Below, in pieces: positions 45,427 through 55,812 of a stretch of 64,000 nucleotides of DNA. The notes below the pieces were generated by a model, which ran no database searches, was not told where the DNA came from, and was given only the letters and a program-made list of their open reading frames with translations. Positions within the stretch are counted from its first letter, which is position 1, and the number at the start of each line of letters is the position of its first letter. A program made the position numbers and the translations under genes. Source of the stretch: Actinoplanes sichuanensis (GTDB lineage: Bacteria > Actinomycetota > Actinomycetes > Mycobacteriales > Micromonosporaceae); contig NZ_AP028461.1 of assembly GCF_033097365.1 (NCBI RefSeq), positions 11,621,501 through 11,685,500 of the forward strand. The letters are read 5' to 3'.

Positions 45427-46605
45427 TTGAGCGACCAGATGGAACTCAAGTTCGAGAGCAACCCGGACCCCGGGCGGTGGCGCCACCGCCGTAAGGAGGG
45501 CAAGGGCCGCTCCGTCGTCGCGCTCGTGATGGTCCTGCTGCTGTTCGGCATCCTCGGCGGCGGCGCTTGGTACGGCTACGACCGCTTCTCCGGCCGTTTC
45601 CTGGCCGCCGACTTCGACGGCCCCGGCACCGGCGAGGTGATCGTCGAGGTGAAGAAGGGCGACTCCGCCTCGGTGATCGCCGAGACGCTGCACAGCTCGG
45701 GTGTGGTCAAGAGCGCGCGTGCCTTCGTGAACGCGGCGAACGAGAACCCGGACAGCACCGACATCCAGGTCGGGCAGTACAAGCTGCGCAAGGAGATGAA
45801 GGCCAGCGACGCGGTGACCGCACTGCTGGACCTGAAGAACAAGTTCGTCGAGGGCGCCGTCACCATCCCTGAGGGGTGGACGAAGATGCAGGTCTTCACC
45901 GAGCTCGCGAAGGCCAGCGGCCTGAAGTACGCCGACTTCGAGAAGGCCGCGTCGGACATCACCAAGCTGGGTGTCAGCGCGACCTGGATGAAGCGGAGCG
46001 ACGGCAAGAAGGTGGACAAGGCCAACATCGAGGGCTTCCTCTACCCGGCCACCTACGAGCTGCCGGACAACGCCACCGCCGAGCAGATCCTCAAGATGCT
46101 GGTCAAGAACTTCAACGCCGAGATGACGAAACTGGACTTCGCCAACAAGGCCGCGAAACTGCAGATCTCGCCGTACGAGGCACTGGTCGCCGCGTCGATC
46201 ACGCAGGTCGAGGCGCTGCTCCCGGAGGACATGGGTCCGGTGTCCCGGGTGCTCTACAACCGGGTGTACACCGACAAGTTCCCGTGCGGCTGCCTCCAGC
46301 TGGACAGCACGGTCAACTACTGGCTGCGCCTGAACGGCAAGGAGGGCAAGTCCTCCGAGAAGCTGACCCTCGACGAGCTGCACAGTGAGGACAACCCGTA
46401 CCGGTACAACGTGCCGGGCATGTCGATCGGGCCGATCAGCAACCCGGGCGAGCTCGCCCTGAAGGGCGCGATCGAGGCACCGAAGAGCCCCTACTTCTTC
46501 TTCGTGACGGTCGATGCGAAGGGGAAGATGGCGTACGGGAAGACCTTCGAGGAGCACAACGCCAACATTCAGATCGCGTGTAAGAACGGTATCCCGATCT
46601 GCTGA
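45427..46605 (+). CDS. mltG: Endolytic peptidoglycan transglycosylase MltG, copy 1
   Basis: Membrane-bound lytic transglycosylase of 392 residues that cuts nascent glycan strands and so sets their length. It has a cytoplasmic N-terminus, a membrane helix at 29-49, a LysM-like region (VEVKKGDSASVIAETLHSSG) and the YceG catalytic domain with EGFLYPATYELP, the probable catalytic Glu262 in ASITQVEALLP, and IGPISNPGE. A CGC insertion (FPCGCLQLD) gives an additional cysteine pair not seen in copy 2. The start is TTG 45427, adjacent to the ruvX stop and nine bases after GGAGG; ATG 45439 would be too far. Confidence 0.93.
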   Translation: MSDQMELKFESNPDPGRWRHRRKEGKGRSVVALVMVLLLFGILGGGAWYGYDRFSGRFLAADFDGPGTGEVIVEVKKGDSASVIAETLHSSGVVKSARAFVNAANENPDSTDIQVGQYKLRKEMKASDAVTALLDLKNKFVEGAVTIPEGWTKMQVFTELAKASGLKYADFEKAASDITKLGVSATWMKRSDGKKVDKANIEGFLYPATYELPDNATAEQILKMLVKNFNAEMTKLDFANKAAKLQISPYEALVAASITQVEALLPEDMGPVSRVLYNRVYTDKFPCGCLQLDSTVNYWLRLNGKEGKSSEKLTLDELHSEDNPYRYNVPGMSIGPISNPGELALKGAIEAPKSPYFFFVTVDAKGKMAYGKTFEEHNANIQIACKNGIPIC

Positions 46606-46618
46606 CCCTCTGACGGGT

Positions 46619-46654
46619 GCTGTAGCCGGCCTGGGTTGCCCCGCCGGCCACAGC
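46619..46654 (+). terminator. Hairpin between the two mltG genes
   Basis: GCTGT-A-GCCGGC (46619-46630) pairs with GCCGGC-C-ACAGC (46643-46654) with one mismatch and a 12-nt loop. No U-tract follows; a partial terminator or mRNA-stabilising stem. Confidence 0.35.
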
Positions 46655-46768
46655 GCGTTAGGCAGGAACCCAGGGGTGGGCGCGAAGGCATCGATGTGGG
46701 TATGGTGCGCGTCAGTGCTGGTCGTGTTCTGACCGGAGTCGGCCGGACGGGCAGCGGAGGCAGACGAG

Positions 46769-47950
46769 ATGATCGACGAACTGGATGTGGCGTTCGAAGA
46801 GGACGCCGAGTCAAGTGGATCCCGGCGAGGCAACCGGGCTCGGAAGGGGCGGGGCCGGTCAGCCATCGCGCTGGTCACGACCCTGCTGCTCTTCGCCGTC
46901 CTGGGTGGCGGCGTCTACTTCGGCTACACCAAGGTCGCGAGCTTCTTCGTCGCCGCCGACTACGAGGGTTCCGGTTCCACCCCGGTCGAGGTGACGATCC
47001 GGAAGAACCTGTCGCTCACCGAGATCGGCAACGAACTGGTCGAGGCCGATGTGGTGAAGAGCACAAAGGCGTTCGTCGAGGCCGCCGAGGCCGAGCCCAA
47101 GAGCAAGAACATCCAGGCCGGTACGTATGTGTTGCGTAGGCAGATGGCCGCCAAACAGGCCCTCGCGCAGCTGCTCGACCCGAACACGCGACTCAGCAAG
47201 GGCGTGACGGTCCCCGAGGGCAAGACCGCGAAGCAGACCTACGAGCTGCTCTCCAAGGGCACCGGCATCCCGGTGAAGGACTTCGAGGAGGCGGCCAAGG
47301 ATCCGGTGGCGCTCGGCGTGCCGGACTGGTGGTTCAACCGGGGTGACGGCAAGCAGTCGGCCAAGAGCATCGAGGGCTTCCTCTTCCCGGACACCTACGA
47401 GTTCGACACCAAGGTCACCGCCGAGGGCGCCCTGCGGACCATGGTGGAGCACTTCCTCACGGTCACCGGCGATCTGGGCTTCGCCGACGAGGTGCAGAAG
47501 AACCGGAAGGTCTCGCCGTACGAGGCGCTGATCGTGGCGTCGCTGTCACAGGCCGAGGCGGGTATCGCCGCCGACCTGCCGAAGGTGTCCCGGGTCGCCT
47601 ACAACCGGGCGTACGTGAAGGACATGCCGCTGCAGTTCGACGTCACCACGAACTACTGGCTCCAGCTCAACGGCAAGGACCCGAAGCACTCCGGCCAGCT
47701 CCTGCAGAAGGAGATGGACGACCCGAAGAACCCGTACAACACCGAGATCGTGAAAGGCCTGCCGCTCGGGCCGATCAACAGCCCCGGCAAGGCGGCGCTG
47801 ATCGGGGCGCTGCGCCCGACGAACGGGCCGTGGCTGTTCTTCGTGGCGATCGACAAGAGCGGGCGTTCGGCGTTCGCGGTGACCGACGCCGAGCACCAGA
47901 AGAACGTGCAGAAGGCCTGCGCCAACGGCATCAACCTCTGCGGAAAATGA
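46769..47950 (+). CDS. mltG: Endolytic peptidoglycan transglycosylase MltG, copy 2
   Basis: 393-residue paralogue of the preceding gene with the same order: short acidic cytoplasmic start, basic stretch, membrane helix at 31-51, LysM-like part, and catalytic domain with EGFLFPDTYEF, probable catalytic Glu263 in ASLSQAEAGI and LGPINSPGKAAL. ATG 46769 follows GGAGG, and the 15 bases GCAGCGGAGGCAGAC around it are identical to those before copy 1. Sequence similarity is clear along the full length but far from identity, so the duplication is old. Confidence 0.93.
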   Translation: MIDELDVAFEEDAESSGSRRGNRARKGRGRSAIALVTTLLLFAVLGGGVYFGYTKVASFFVAADYEGSGSTPVEVTIRKNLSLTEIGNELVEADVVKSTKAFVEAAEAEPKSKNIQAGTYVLRRQMAAKQALAQLLDPNTRLSKGVTVPEGKTAKQTYELLSKGTGIPVKDFEEAAKDPVALGVPDWWFNRGDGKQSAKSIEGFLFPDTYEFDTKVTAEGALRTMVEHFLTVTGDLGFADEVQKNRKVSPYEALIVASLSQAEAGIAADLPKVSRVAYNRAYVKDMPLQFDVTTNYWLQLNGKDPKHSGQLLQKEMDDPKNPYNTEIVKGLPLGPINSPGKAALIGALRPTNGPWLFFVAIDKSGRSAFAVTDAEHQKNVQKACANGINLCGK

Positions 47951-47968
47951 CCCGGCCACCCGGCCCCG

Positions 47969-47984
47969 TAAAGTGGGCCGGGTG
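47969..47984 (+). promoter_or_regulatory. Leaderless promoter of aroE
   Basis: TAAAGT (47969-47974) is followed by exactly seven bases and then GTG 47982, the usual spacing of a -10 element to the first base of a leaderless actinobacterial mRNA. Confidence 0.55.
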
Positions 47985-48866
47985 CAGAGCCAAGACGAGA
48001 CCCCGTCCAGCGGCCGGAAGGCCGCCGTGTGCGGTAAGCCGATCGCACACTCGCTCTCCCCGGTGATCCACAATGCCGGGTTCACCGCCGCCGGGCTGAC
48101 CGGTTGGTCGTATGAGGCGATCGAATGCGCCGAGTCCGAGCTGCCGGATCTGGTGGCCGGGTTGGGCCCGGAGTGGGCCGGTCTGTCGCTGACCATGCCG
48201 CTCAAGGAGGCCGCGCTGCGGCTGGCCACCTCGGCGTCGCCGGTGGCCATCGCGGCCGGGGTGGCCAACACGCTGGTCCGCCAGCCGGACGGCTCGTGGC
48301 ATGCCGACAACACCGACGTCCCGGGCATGGTGCATGTGCTGCGGGAGGCGGGTCTCGGTCTGAGCCGTGGCCGGCACGCGGTCAAGGAGGCGCCGCCGCG
48401 GATCACCGTGCTCGGTGGTGGTGGCACCGCCCGGGCCGCCCTGGCCGCCGCGGCCGAGTTGGGCGCCGAGGCGGTCACCGTGGTGACCCGCCGTCCGGAG
48501 GCCCGCGAGGAGCTGGGCCCGGTGGCGGTCGCTCTCGGGCTCACCATCGACGGGGTCGCCTGGGCTGACGCGGCGGGCGCCTTCGACGCCGACGCGGTCC
48601 TGTCCACGGTCCCCAAGGGGGCCGCCGACGAGCTGGCCGAGCGGGTCACCTGGCGGCCCGGCAGTGTGTATTTCGACGCCCTGTACGACCCGTGGCCGAC
48701 GCCACTGGCCGCCTCCGCCGCCAAGCGCGACATCCCGGTGGTCTCCGGGCTGGATTTGCTGCTGGCTCAGGCGCTCAGTCAGTTCGAGCAGTTCACCGGG
48801 GTTCCGGAGGCCCCGCAGGAGGCGATGCGGGCGGCTCTCGGCGAGGCGGTCGCCGGCCGCGTCTGA
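47982..48866 (+). CDS. aroE: Shikimate dehydrogenase
   Basis: NADP-dependent reductase of 294 residues that makes shikimate from 3-dehydroshikimate. The substrate domain shows [17 protein letters not shown], the catalytic Lys in [10 protein letters not shown] and Asp in NTDVPG; the cofactor loop is [14 protein letters not shown], followed by [11 protein letters not shown]. The start is taken as GTG 47982 because of the -10-like hexamer seven bases upstream; GTG 47973 lies inside that hexamer. It heads the aro gene set. Confidence 0.94.
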   Translation: MQSQDETPSSGRKAAVCGKPIAHSLSPVIHNAGFTAAGLTGWSYEAIECAESELPDLVAGLGPEWAGLSLTMPLKEAALRLATSASPVAIAAGVANTLVRQPDGSWHADNTDVPGMVHVLREAGLGLSRGRHAVKEAPPRITVLGGGGTARAALAAAAELGAEAVTVVTRRPEAREELGPVAVALGLTIDGVAWADAAGAFDADAVLSTVPKGAADELAERVTWRPGSVYFDALYDPWPTPLAASAAKRDIPVVSGLDLLLAQALSQFEQFTGVPEAPQEAMRAALGEAVAGRV

Positions 48867-48945
48867 GCGGCGGCGCGGGTGTCCGCTGGGCGGGATGCGG
48901 GCGGCCTCGTGCCAGGGCGTGCGGGCGCCGTGCCAGACTGTTGCC

Positions 48946-50124
48946 GTGTTGCGCTGGCTGACTGCAGGTGAATCGCACGGACCGGCGCTCGTCGCGCTGC
49001 TCGAGGGTGTCCCCGCCGGGATCGAGGTGACGAGCGCTGACATCACCCGTGACCTGGTGCGTCGTCGTCTCGGCTACGGTCGCGGCGCCCGGATGAAATT
49101 CGAGCAGGACGAGCTGGAGCTGATCGGTGGCATCCGGCACGGGGTGACCCAGGGCTCGCCGGTGGCGATCCGGGTCGGTAACACCGAGTGGCCGAAGTGG
49201 GAGACCGTGATGGCGGCCGACCCGGTGGATCCGGAGGTGCTGGCCTCGCAGTCGCGTAACGCGGCGCTGACCCGGCCGCGTCCCGGGCACGCCGACCTGG
49301 CCGGCATGCAGAAATACGGGCACACCGACGCCCGCCCGATCCTGGAGCGCGCCAGCGCCCGGGAGACCGCGGCCCGGGTCGCCGTCGGGGTGGTCGCCAA
49401 GCAGCTGATCAAGCAGGCGCTCGGCATCGACATCGTCTCGCACGTCATCGAGCTCGGCTCGGTCGCCGCCAAGCCGGGTGTGATCCCGACGCCCGACGAC
49501 TTCGACCGGATCGACGAGGACCCGCTGCGCTGTCTCGACCCGGAGGCCAGCGCCCGCATGGTGGCCGAGGTCGACGCCGCCAAGCAGGATGCGGACACGC
49601 TCGGCGGCATCGTCGAGGTGCTGGCCTACAACGTGCCGCCGGGTCTCGGCTCGCATGTGCAGTGGGATCGCAAGCTCGACGCCCGCCTGGCCACCGCGCT
49701 GATGTCGATCCAGTCGGTCAAGGGTGTGGAGATCGGTGACGGTTTCACCCAGGCCCGTTCGCGTGGCTCGGTCGCCCATGACGAGATCGTGCCGACGCCC
49801 GACGGGGTCAAGCGGGTGACCGACCGGGCCGGTGGTCTGGAGGGGGGCATCACCAACGGCGAGCCGCTGCGGGTGCGTGCCGCGCTCAAGCCGATCTCGT
49901 CGCTGAATCGGGCGTTGCAGACCGTCGACATCGTCACCGGCGAGCCGGCCACCGCGATCAACCAGCGGTCCGACGTCTGTGCGGTTCCGGCCGGCGCGGT
50001 CGTGGCCGAGGCGATGGTCGCCCTGGTCCTGGCCGAGGCGGCGACGGAGAAGTTCGGCGGTGACTCGGTCGCCGAGATCCGCCGCAACCTGAAGTCGTAC
50101 CTCGACAATCTGATCATCCACTGA
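48946..50124 (+). CDS. aroC: Chorismate synthase
   Basis: FMN-dependent enzyme of 392 residues forming chorismate from EPSP. It starts [21 protein letters not shown] and contains [17 protein letters not shown], the [19 protein letters not shown] block, [19 protein letters not shown] and the C-terminal [19 protein letters not shown] 48946 has no ribosome-binding site; CAGACT eight bases upstream could be a -10 element of a leaderless transcript. The stop overlaps the aroK ATG by one base (TGATG). Confidence 0.97.
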   Translation: MLRWLTAGESHGPALVALLEGVPAGIEVTSADITRDLVRRRLGYGRGARMKFEQDELELIGGIRHGVTQGSPVAIRVGNTEWPKWETVMAADPVDPEVLASQSRNAALTRPRPGHADLAGMQKYGHTDARPILERASARETAARVAVGVVAKQLIKQALGIDIVSHVIELGSVAAKPGVIPTPDDFDRIDEDPLRCLDPEASARMVAEVDAAKQDADTLGGIVEVLAYNVPPGLGSHVQWDRKLDARLATALMSIQSVKGVEIGDGFTQARSRGSVAHDEIVPTPDGVKRVTDRAGGLEGGITNGEPLRVRAALKPISSLNRALQTVDIVTGEPATAINQRSDVCAVPAGAVVAEAMVALVLAEAATEKFGGDSVAEIRRNLKSYLDNLIIH

Positions 50125-50624
50125 TGGCCCCGGTCGCGGTCTTCGTCGGCGTGATGGGAGCCGGCAAGACCACCATCGGCCAGGCGGTCGCCGCCGAGTT
50201 GGGGGTGCCGTTCGCGGACACCGACACGATCATCGAGGAACGGGCCGGCAAGCCGATCCCGGAGATCTTCGTCGATGACGGCGAGGCCGCGTTCCGCGCC
50301 CTTGAACGCGAGGTCGTGGCGTCATCCCTGGAGACGTTCGGCGGCGTCCTCGCCCTGGGCGGCGGCGCGATCCTCGATGAGGGTACGCGTAAGATCCTCG
50401 CCGATCACACGGTCGTCTACCTGTCCGTGGAGCTGACCGACGCGATCAAGCGGGTCGGCCTGGGCGCCGGCCGCCCACTGCTGGCGATGAACCCGCGGGC
50501 CACCCTGAAACATCTGCTCGACCAGCGTCGCCCGCTCTACCTGGAGGTGGCCACGCACACGGTGACCACCGACGGCCGCGAGGAGCCGGAGATCACCGCC
50601 GATGTCGTGGCCCGACTGCGCTAG
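50124..50624 (+). CDS. aroK: Shikimate kinase
   Basis: ATP-dependent kinase of 166 residues producing shikimate 3-phosphate. P-loop [12 protein letters not shown], the substrate-binding [14 protein letters not shown] and FRALEREV, the GGGAIL loop and the lid region [10 protein letters not shown] are all present. It is coupled to aroC (TGATG). Its stop shares the bases CTAG with the stop of the convergent polysaccharide deacetylase gene. Confidence 0.96.
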   Translation: MAPVAVFVGVMGAGKTTIGQAVAAELGVPFADTDTIIEERAGKPIPEIFVDDGEAAFRALEREVVASSLETFGGVLALGGGAILDEGTRKILADHTVVYLSVELTDAIKRVGLGAGRPLLAMNPRATLKHLLDQRRPLYLEVATHTVTTDGREEPEITADVVARLR

Positions 50625-51421
50625 ACCGCCGGGGTCTTCTTCTCCAGGGCGATCAGCTCGGGGACGGTCACGAAGCGGAAGCCGCGTGCCTTGAGACCGG
50701 CGAACATGGCGCCGAGGCCGCGCAGTGACACCAGGCGGTGCGGCTTGCCGACGTCGTGGGCCAGCACGATCGAACCCGGGCGGACGTTGTCGACGATGTC
50801 GCGGACCTGCCCGTCCGGGTCCTTCTCGAAGTACAGCTCGCGCATCAGGTGCGACCAGAGCACGATGTCGTAGCCCATGCAGTCGGCGGCCAGCACGGTG
50901 GAGCCGCCGAGGTGCCCGTAGGGCGGCCGCATCAGCGTGGTCGTCCGCCCGAACACCTTCTGGATCATCTCGTGGGTGCGGGTGAGCTCGCTCAGCACGC
51001 CCGCCTTGTCCAGCGTGGCGAGGTCGTCGTGCGACCACGAGTGGTTGCCGATCGCGTGCCGGCTCATCCGGTCGCGGACCAGGTCGGCGTTGGCCTCCAG
51101 GTTGCGCCCGACCATGAAGAAGGTGGCCGGGACCGAGGCCGCGTCCAGGGCGTCGAGCACCATCGGCGTGTAATCCGGAGCCGGGCCGTCGTCGAACGTG
51201 AAGGCCACCACCGGCTCGGTTGTCTCCACGTAGTAGCGCACCGACAGCCCGGGCCGTTGGAGATCGGCCGGCGAGTCGGCGGCGGCCGCGTAGCCACCGC
51301 TGAGCGGAGGCCGGTCCCACCCGAACAGCCGCGGCAGCCCGACCGCACCGGCGGCCCCGACGGCCACCCCGCCGGTGGCCAGCAGGCCGCGCCGAATGAC
51401 CGAACGTCGATCGATACCCAT
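50621..51421 (-). CDS. Tat-exported polysaccharide deacetylase
   Basis: NodB-homology (carbohydrate esterase 4) enzyme of 266 residues. The N-terminus has the twin-arginine signal [14 protein letters not shown] and a hydrophobic stretch, so it is exported folded. The catalytic domain shows TFDDGPAPD, the metal-binding [18 protein letters not shown] and a final IVLAHDVG. It would remove acetyl groups from peptidoglycan or another wall glycan. It lies on the minus strand between aroK and aroB and is not part of the shikimate pathway. Confidence 0.92.
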   Translation of the reverse strand: MGIDRRSVIRRGLLATGGVAVGAAGAVGLPRLFGWDRPPLSGGYAAAADSPADLQRPGLSVRYYVETTEPVVAFTFDDGPAPDYTPMVLDALDAASVPATFFMVGRNLEANADLVRDRMSRHAIGNHSWSHDDLATLDKAGVLSELTRTHEMIQKVFGRTTTLMRPPYGHLGGSTVLAADCMGYDIVLWSHLMRELYFEKDPDGQVRDIVDNVRPGSIVLAHDVGKPHRLVSLRGLGAMFAGLKARGFRFVTVPELIALEKKTPAV

Positions 51422-51517
51422 GTTGATGTCCCCCCGTTGCGGTCAGCGAGAGTATCGGAAGACCGCAACGGGAATTTCAGCGGTTCGAGTGATCTCGTTC
51501 CGCCACGGGTGGTGGGG

Positions 51518-52255
51518 TCACTGAACGGACGGCGAGGCGGGGCCGGGCAGTTGGGCCTCCAGGGCTTCGATGCGGCTCACGAGTGGCGCCAGTTCGGCAC
51601 GGAGCGCGTTCAGCAGCGCCGGGGGAGCGGCCTGGTCGGTGGTGGTGGCGCGGAGGTGGGCGTAGCCGGTCAGGGCGGCCGCCACGGTCCGGCGGGCCGC
51701 CTTACCGTCGACCGAGCGGGACCGCAGCAGCTCACCGGCCGCCCCGTCCGGTTCGGTGGCCAGGCCGACCAGCAGGTGCTCGCAGCCGACGTAGTTGTGG
51801 CCGAAACCGATCGCCTCACCGACGCTGAGCTCCAGCGCGACGGCGGCGGGCCCGCTGAACCGCAGCGTGGTGCCCGGGGCGGCCGGCGGCTCGGCGACGT
51901 CCGGGGCGGTCAGCGAGGTGGGGGTGACGTCCATCGCGGTGAGGATCTGCAGCGCCAGGTTCTGCCCCTCGGCGAGCATGCCGTGCAGTAGGTCACCGGT
52001 GGTGACCGAGGTGGCGCCGGACTCCCGGGCCCGGGCCGTGGCCAGGTTGAGGACGGTGATCAGGCGGGCGGTGAAGGTGGGCAGGCGCTCGGCGAGCCAG
52101 GCCGGGTCGACGTCGGTCAGGACGGCCTGGCGGATCGTGGTGATCCGGCGGACCGCCTGCTCCAGGGCGCGTTGGCAGATCGGCGAGACGGGCAGGCCGG
52201 TCTCCCGGACCGCGTCGGCGAGATCGTCGGGTAGGTACACGTTGATTTTCGGCAT
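51518..52255 (-). CDS. Ribbon-helix-helix/Clp_N-domain fusion protein
   Basis: 245 residues. The N-terminus MPKINVYLPDDLADAVRETG followed by CQRALEQAVRR looks like a CopG/Arc-type ribbon-helix-helix DNA-binding arm. The middle (about 55-205) resembles two Clp N-terminal domain repeats: LATARARESGATSVTTGDLL and VGEAIGFGHNYVGCEHLLVG, the latter matching the AxxLGHxYIGTEHLLLGL form of ClpC/ClpA. No ATPase domain follows; a short coiled coil (LLNALRAELAPLVSRIEALE) ends it. This suggests a regulator that shares the protein-recognition fold of Clp unfoldases. Direct repeats upstream may be its own operator. Confidence 0.82.
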   Translation of the reverse strand: MPKINVYLPDDLADAVRETGLPVSPICQRALEQAVRRITTIRQAVLTDVDPAWLAERLPTFTARLITVLNLATARARESGATSVTTGDLLHGMLAEGQNLALQILTAMDVTPTSLTAPDVAEPPAAPGTTLRFSGPAAVALELSVGEAIGFGHNYVGCEHLLVGLATEPDGAAGELLRSRSVDGKAARRTVAAALTGYAHLRATTTDQAAPPALLNALRAELAPLVSRIEALEAQLPGPASPSVQ

Positions 52256-52257
52256 GC

Positions 52258-52296
52258 GTCATGTGTAACCCGCTTGGGGTCATCTGTATATAACCC
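52258..52296 (-). promoter_or_regulatory. Direct-repeat operator candidate before the RHH/Clp_N gene
   Basis: On the plus strand GTCATGTGTAACCC (52258-52271) and GTCATCTGTATATAACCC (52279-52296) are the same word, the second with TATA inserted. They lie 3-41 bp upstream of the minus-strand start codon at 52255. The outer copy also forms GGGGT/ACCCC arms. Tandem operator sites are typical of ribbon-helix-helix proteins. Confidence 0.5.
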
Positions 52297-52320
52297 CATA
52301 AGGGCTCGCGGCGGTACGCA

Positions 52321-53814
<1,494 letters not shown>

Positions 53815-53902
53815 GCCCGATTCGCTCCGGCCAGCTTGCCGCCGGTAGAGTGGTTCGGTCACCGATTCGTATCAAGATCACGCTCTGAACAAAAGGCAGG
53901 AC

Positions 53903-54460
53903 ATGGCTTCCACCAACGACCTGAAGAACGGCCTGGTGCTCAACCTCGACAAGGAGCTGTGGAGCGTCGTCGAGTTCCAGCACGTGAAGCCGGGTAAGGG
54001 TCCGGCGTTCGTGCGGACCACGCTGAAGCACGTGCTGTCCGGCAAGGTGGTGGACAAGACCTTCAACGCGGGCACCAAGGTCGAGACCGCGACCGTGGAC
54101 AAGCGCACCATGCAGTACCTGTACCAGGACGGTGAGGACTTCGTCTTCATGGACCTGGACACCTACGAGCAGATTCACGTCCCCGGCGCCACGGTCGGTG
54201 ACAACGCCAACTACCTGCTGCCCGAGGCCGAGGCCACCGTCGCGCTGCACGAGGGCGTGCCGCTCTACATCGAGCTGCCGACCAGCGTGTTCCTCGAGGT
54301 CACCTACACCGAGCCGGGCCTGCAGGGCGACCGTTCGACCGGTGGCACCAAGCCGGCGACCGTCGAGACCGGCGCCACGGTTCAGGTTCCGCTCTTCATC
54401 ACCACCGGTGAGAAGATCAAGGTCGACACCCGCGACGGCCGCTACCTCGGCCGCAGCTGA
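53903..54460 (+). CDS. efp: Elongation factor P
   Basis: 185-residue EF-P that relieves ribosome stalling at proline runs, relevant here because several neighbouring proteins are rich in Pro-Pro. N-terminal KOW-like domain with the tip residue Lys32 in KPGKGPA, then the OB domains with a C-terminal [14 protein letters not shown] 53903 is preceded by AGGCAGGAC. A -10-like TAGAGT lies at 53846-53851. The stop overlaps the nusB ATG (TGATG). Confidence 0.97.
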   Translation: MASTNDLKNGLVLNLDKELWSVVEFQHVKPGKGPAFVRTTLKHVLSGKVVDKTFNAGTKVETATVDKRTMQYLYQDGEDFVFMDLDTYEQIHVPGATVGDNANYLLPEAEATVALHEGVPLYIELPTSVFLEVTYTEPGLQGDRSTGGTKPATVETGATVQVPLFITTGEKIKVDTRDGRYLGRS

Positions 54461-54894
54461 TGGCTGAAGGCCCCAAGAAGGAACGGCTCGCGCGTCGCAA
54501 GGCCCGCAAGCGAGCGCTGGACGTCCTCTTCGAGGCTGACCTGCGTGATCTGCCGCCGAGCCAGGTGCTCCTGACCTACCTGGACCGGATCGCGAAGCCG
54601 CATCCCGAGCACCTCGAGTATTCGAAGACGCTCATCGAGGGTGTGGCCAAGCACCTCGACCGGATCGACGAGCTGATCGCCAGCTACGCCGAGGGCTGGA
54701 CGATCGACCGGATGCCGACGGTCGACCGCAACCTGGCCCGGATCGCGGTCTACGAGCTGCTCTTCGAGCCGGACGTGGACGACCCGGTGGCGATCACCGA
54801 GGCGGTCGAGCTGGCCAAGGAGATGTCGACCGACGACAGCCCCCGCTTCCTGAACGGGTTGCTGGACCGGATCGCGGCCTTCGCCACCCGCTGA
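54460..54894 (+). CDS. nusB: Transcription antitermination factor NusB
   Basis: RNA-binding helical protein of 144 residues that acts in rRNA antitermination complexes with NusE/S10. It has RRKARKRALDVLFEADLRD, WTIDRMPTVDRNLARIAVYE, and the C-terminal TEAVELAKEMSTDDSPRFLN followed by GLLDRIA. Coupled to efp. A very strong terminator follows. Confidence 0.96.
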   Translation: MAEGPKKERLARRKARKRALDVLFEADLRDLPPSQVLLTYLDRIAKPHPEHLEYSKTLIEGVAKHLDRIDELIASYAEGWTIDRMPTVDRNLARIAVYELLFEPDVDDPVAITEAVELAKEMSTDDSPRFLNGLLDRIAAFATR

Positions 54895-54902
54895 ACGCTC
54901 AC

Positions 54903-54945
54903 CGCGGACGGCCCGGACCCACACGGTCCGGGCCGTCCGCGCGTT
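54903..54945 (+). terminator. nusB terminator
   Basis: A 17-bp perfect stem, with inner arms GCGGACGGCCCGGACC (54904-54919) and GGTCCGGGCCGTCCGC (54925-54940), loop CACAC, followed by CGTTT. Confidence 0.88.
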
Positions 54946-55005
54946 TCGGGCGGCCTTCTGTGATCGCGTCGAGTGCGGGCGGCCCCTCCGGAGACGCCGC
55001 GCCGC

Positions 55006-55160
55006 CGCGCTTCTCCCGGGCCCGATGTCTTCGCGCTTCTTTCCGAGGACCTCGCGTCGCCGCGTTTCTTTCGGGCCTCGCGCGTTCGCGTCTCTATCCG
55101 GGAACGTCGAGTCTTTGCGTCTCTTCCGGGCCTTGTGTCGCCGAGCTTTTTCCAACGGCG
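55006..55160. repeat. Six degenerate pyrimidine-rich repeats of about 28 bp
   Basis: Units begin at about 55006, 55032, 55061, 55087, 55117 and 55142 and share CGCGYTTCTTTCCGGGCC, for example CGCGTTTCTTTCGGGCC at 55061. Spacing is 25-30 bp. Confidence 0.6.
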
Positions 55161-55374
55161 TCCGGCCTCCGCTCCCCGACCGGCGACGGAGAGCGACGAG
55201 ACTCGCCTCGCTCATGGTGATCAACCACCGATTCACCCCCGCATTCCGCTCGGGCGGCCCCGAGCGCCCCGTTCCCCAGCCGGCCGTGGACACCCCTCGA
55301 TCCGCCGAGTGGTACGGAACAGCCGTGACCAGGGTTCACAAGTTCGCGGCGAAAAGGGGAGGCGGGCCGAAAGC

Positions 55375-55690
55375 CAGCGAAAGCGAGGGCGGGAGTGTCG
55401 GAGTGGGTCGAAGGCGGGCGCGGGAGGGCCGGAATGGTTTCTGAAAGCGGGTGAAAGCGGGCGCCTGAGGGCAGGGGCAGGCTGAATGCCAGCAAAAGCC
55501 GGGCTGAGGCGAGCCGCAGCGGGCCGGGCGAACCGCAGCGGGCCGAAATCGGCGAAAGCGGGCCGGGGCCGCAGCGGGCCGGATGCCGGTGAAAGTGGGC
55601 CGCGCCGAACCGAAAGTCGGCGAAAGCGGGCCGAGGCAGACCGAGGCGGGCGGGGCCGGGCCGGAAACCGGGCGGAGACGGGCGTGGGCG
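55375..55690. repeat. Degenerate purine-rich GAAAGCGGGCC repeats
   Basis: GAAAGCGGG or close variants recur near 55380, 55445, 55454, 55553, 55591, 55611 and 55621, mixed with CCGCAGCGGGCC at about 55516, 55535 and 55567. Spacing is irregular and the strand is strongly G/A-biased. Confidence 0.55.
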
Positions 55691-55734
55691 GGCGGGGAAC
55701 GCCGCCGACGACGTGGAAGGTGGGAGGAAAGGCG

Positions 55735-55763
55735 AAAGCCCGCGTCGGGGGGACGCGGGCTTT
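55735..55763 (-). terminator. bldD terminator
   Basis: Perfect 12-bp stem AAAGCCCGCGTC (55735-55746) / GACGCGGGCTTT (55752-55763), 50 bases past the bldD stop on the minus strand. The minus-strand 3' arm ends in CTTT and is followed by CGCCTTTCC. Confidence 0.75.
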
Positions 55764-55812
55764 ACGGGGGGCGCTACTGGGTGTTGCTGATTTCGTTAAG
55801 CCGGCCGGTCGG

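Larger units (their letters stand above)
54946..55734. other. Non-coding gap between nusB and bldD with degenerate repeats
   Basis: No credible gene over about 790 bases. Open frames here read low-complexity Arg/Pro/Ser sequence without family resemblance. The left part carries pyrimidine-rich units and the right part purine-rich units, listed separately. Confidence 0.6.
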
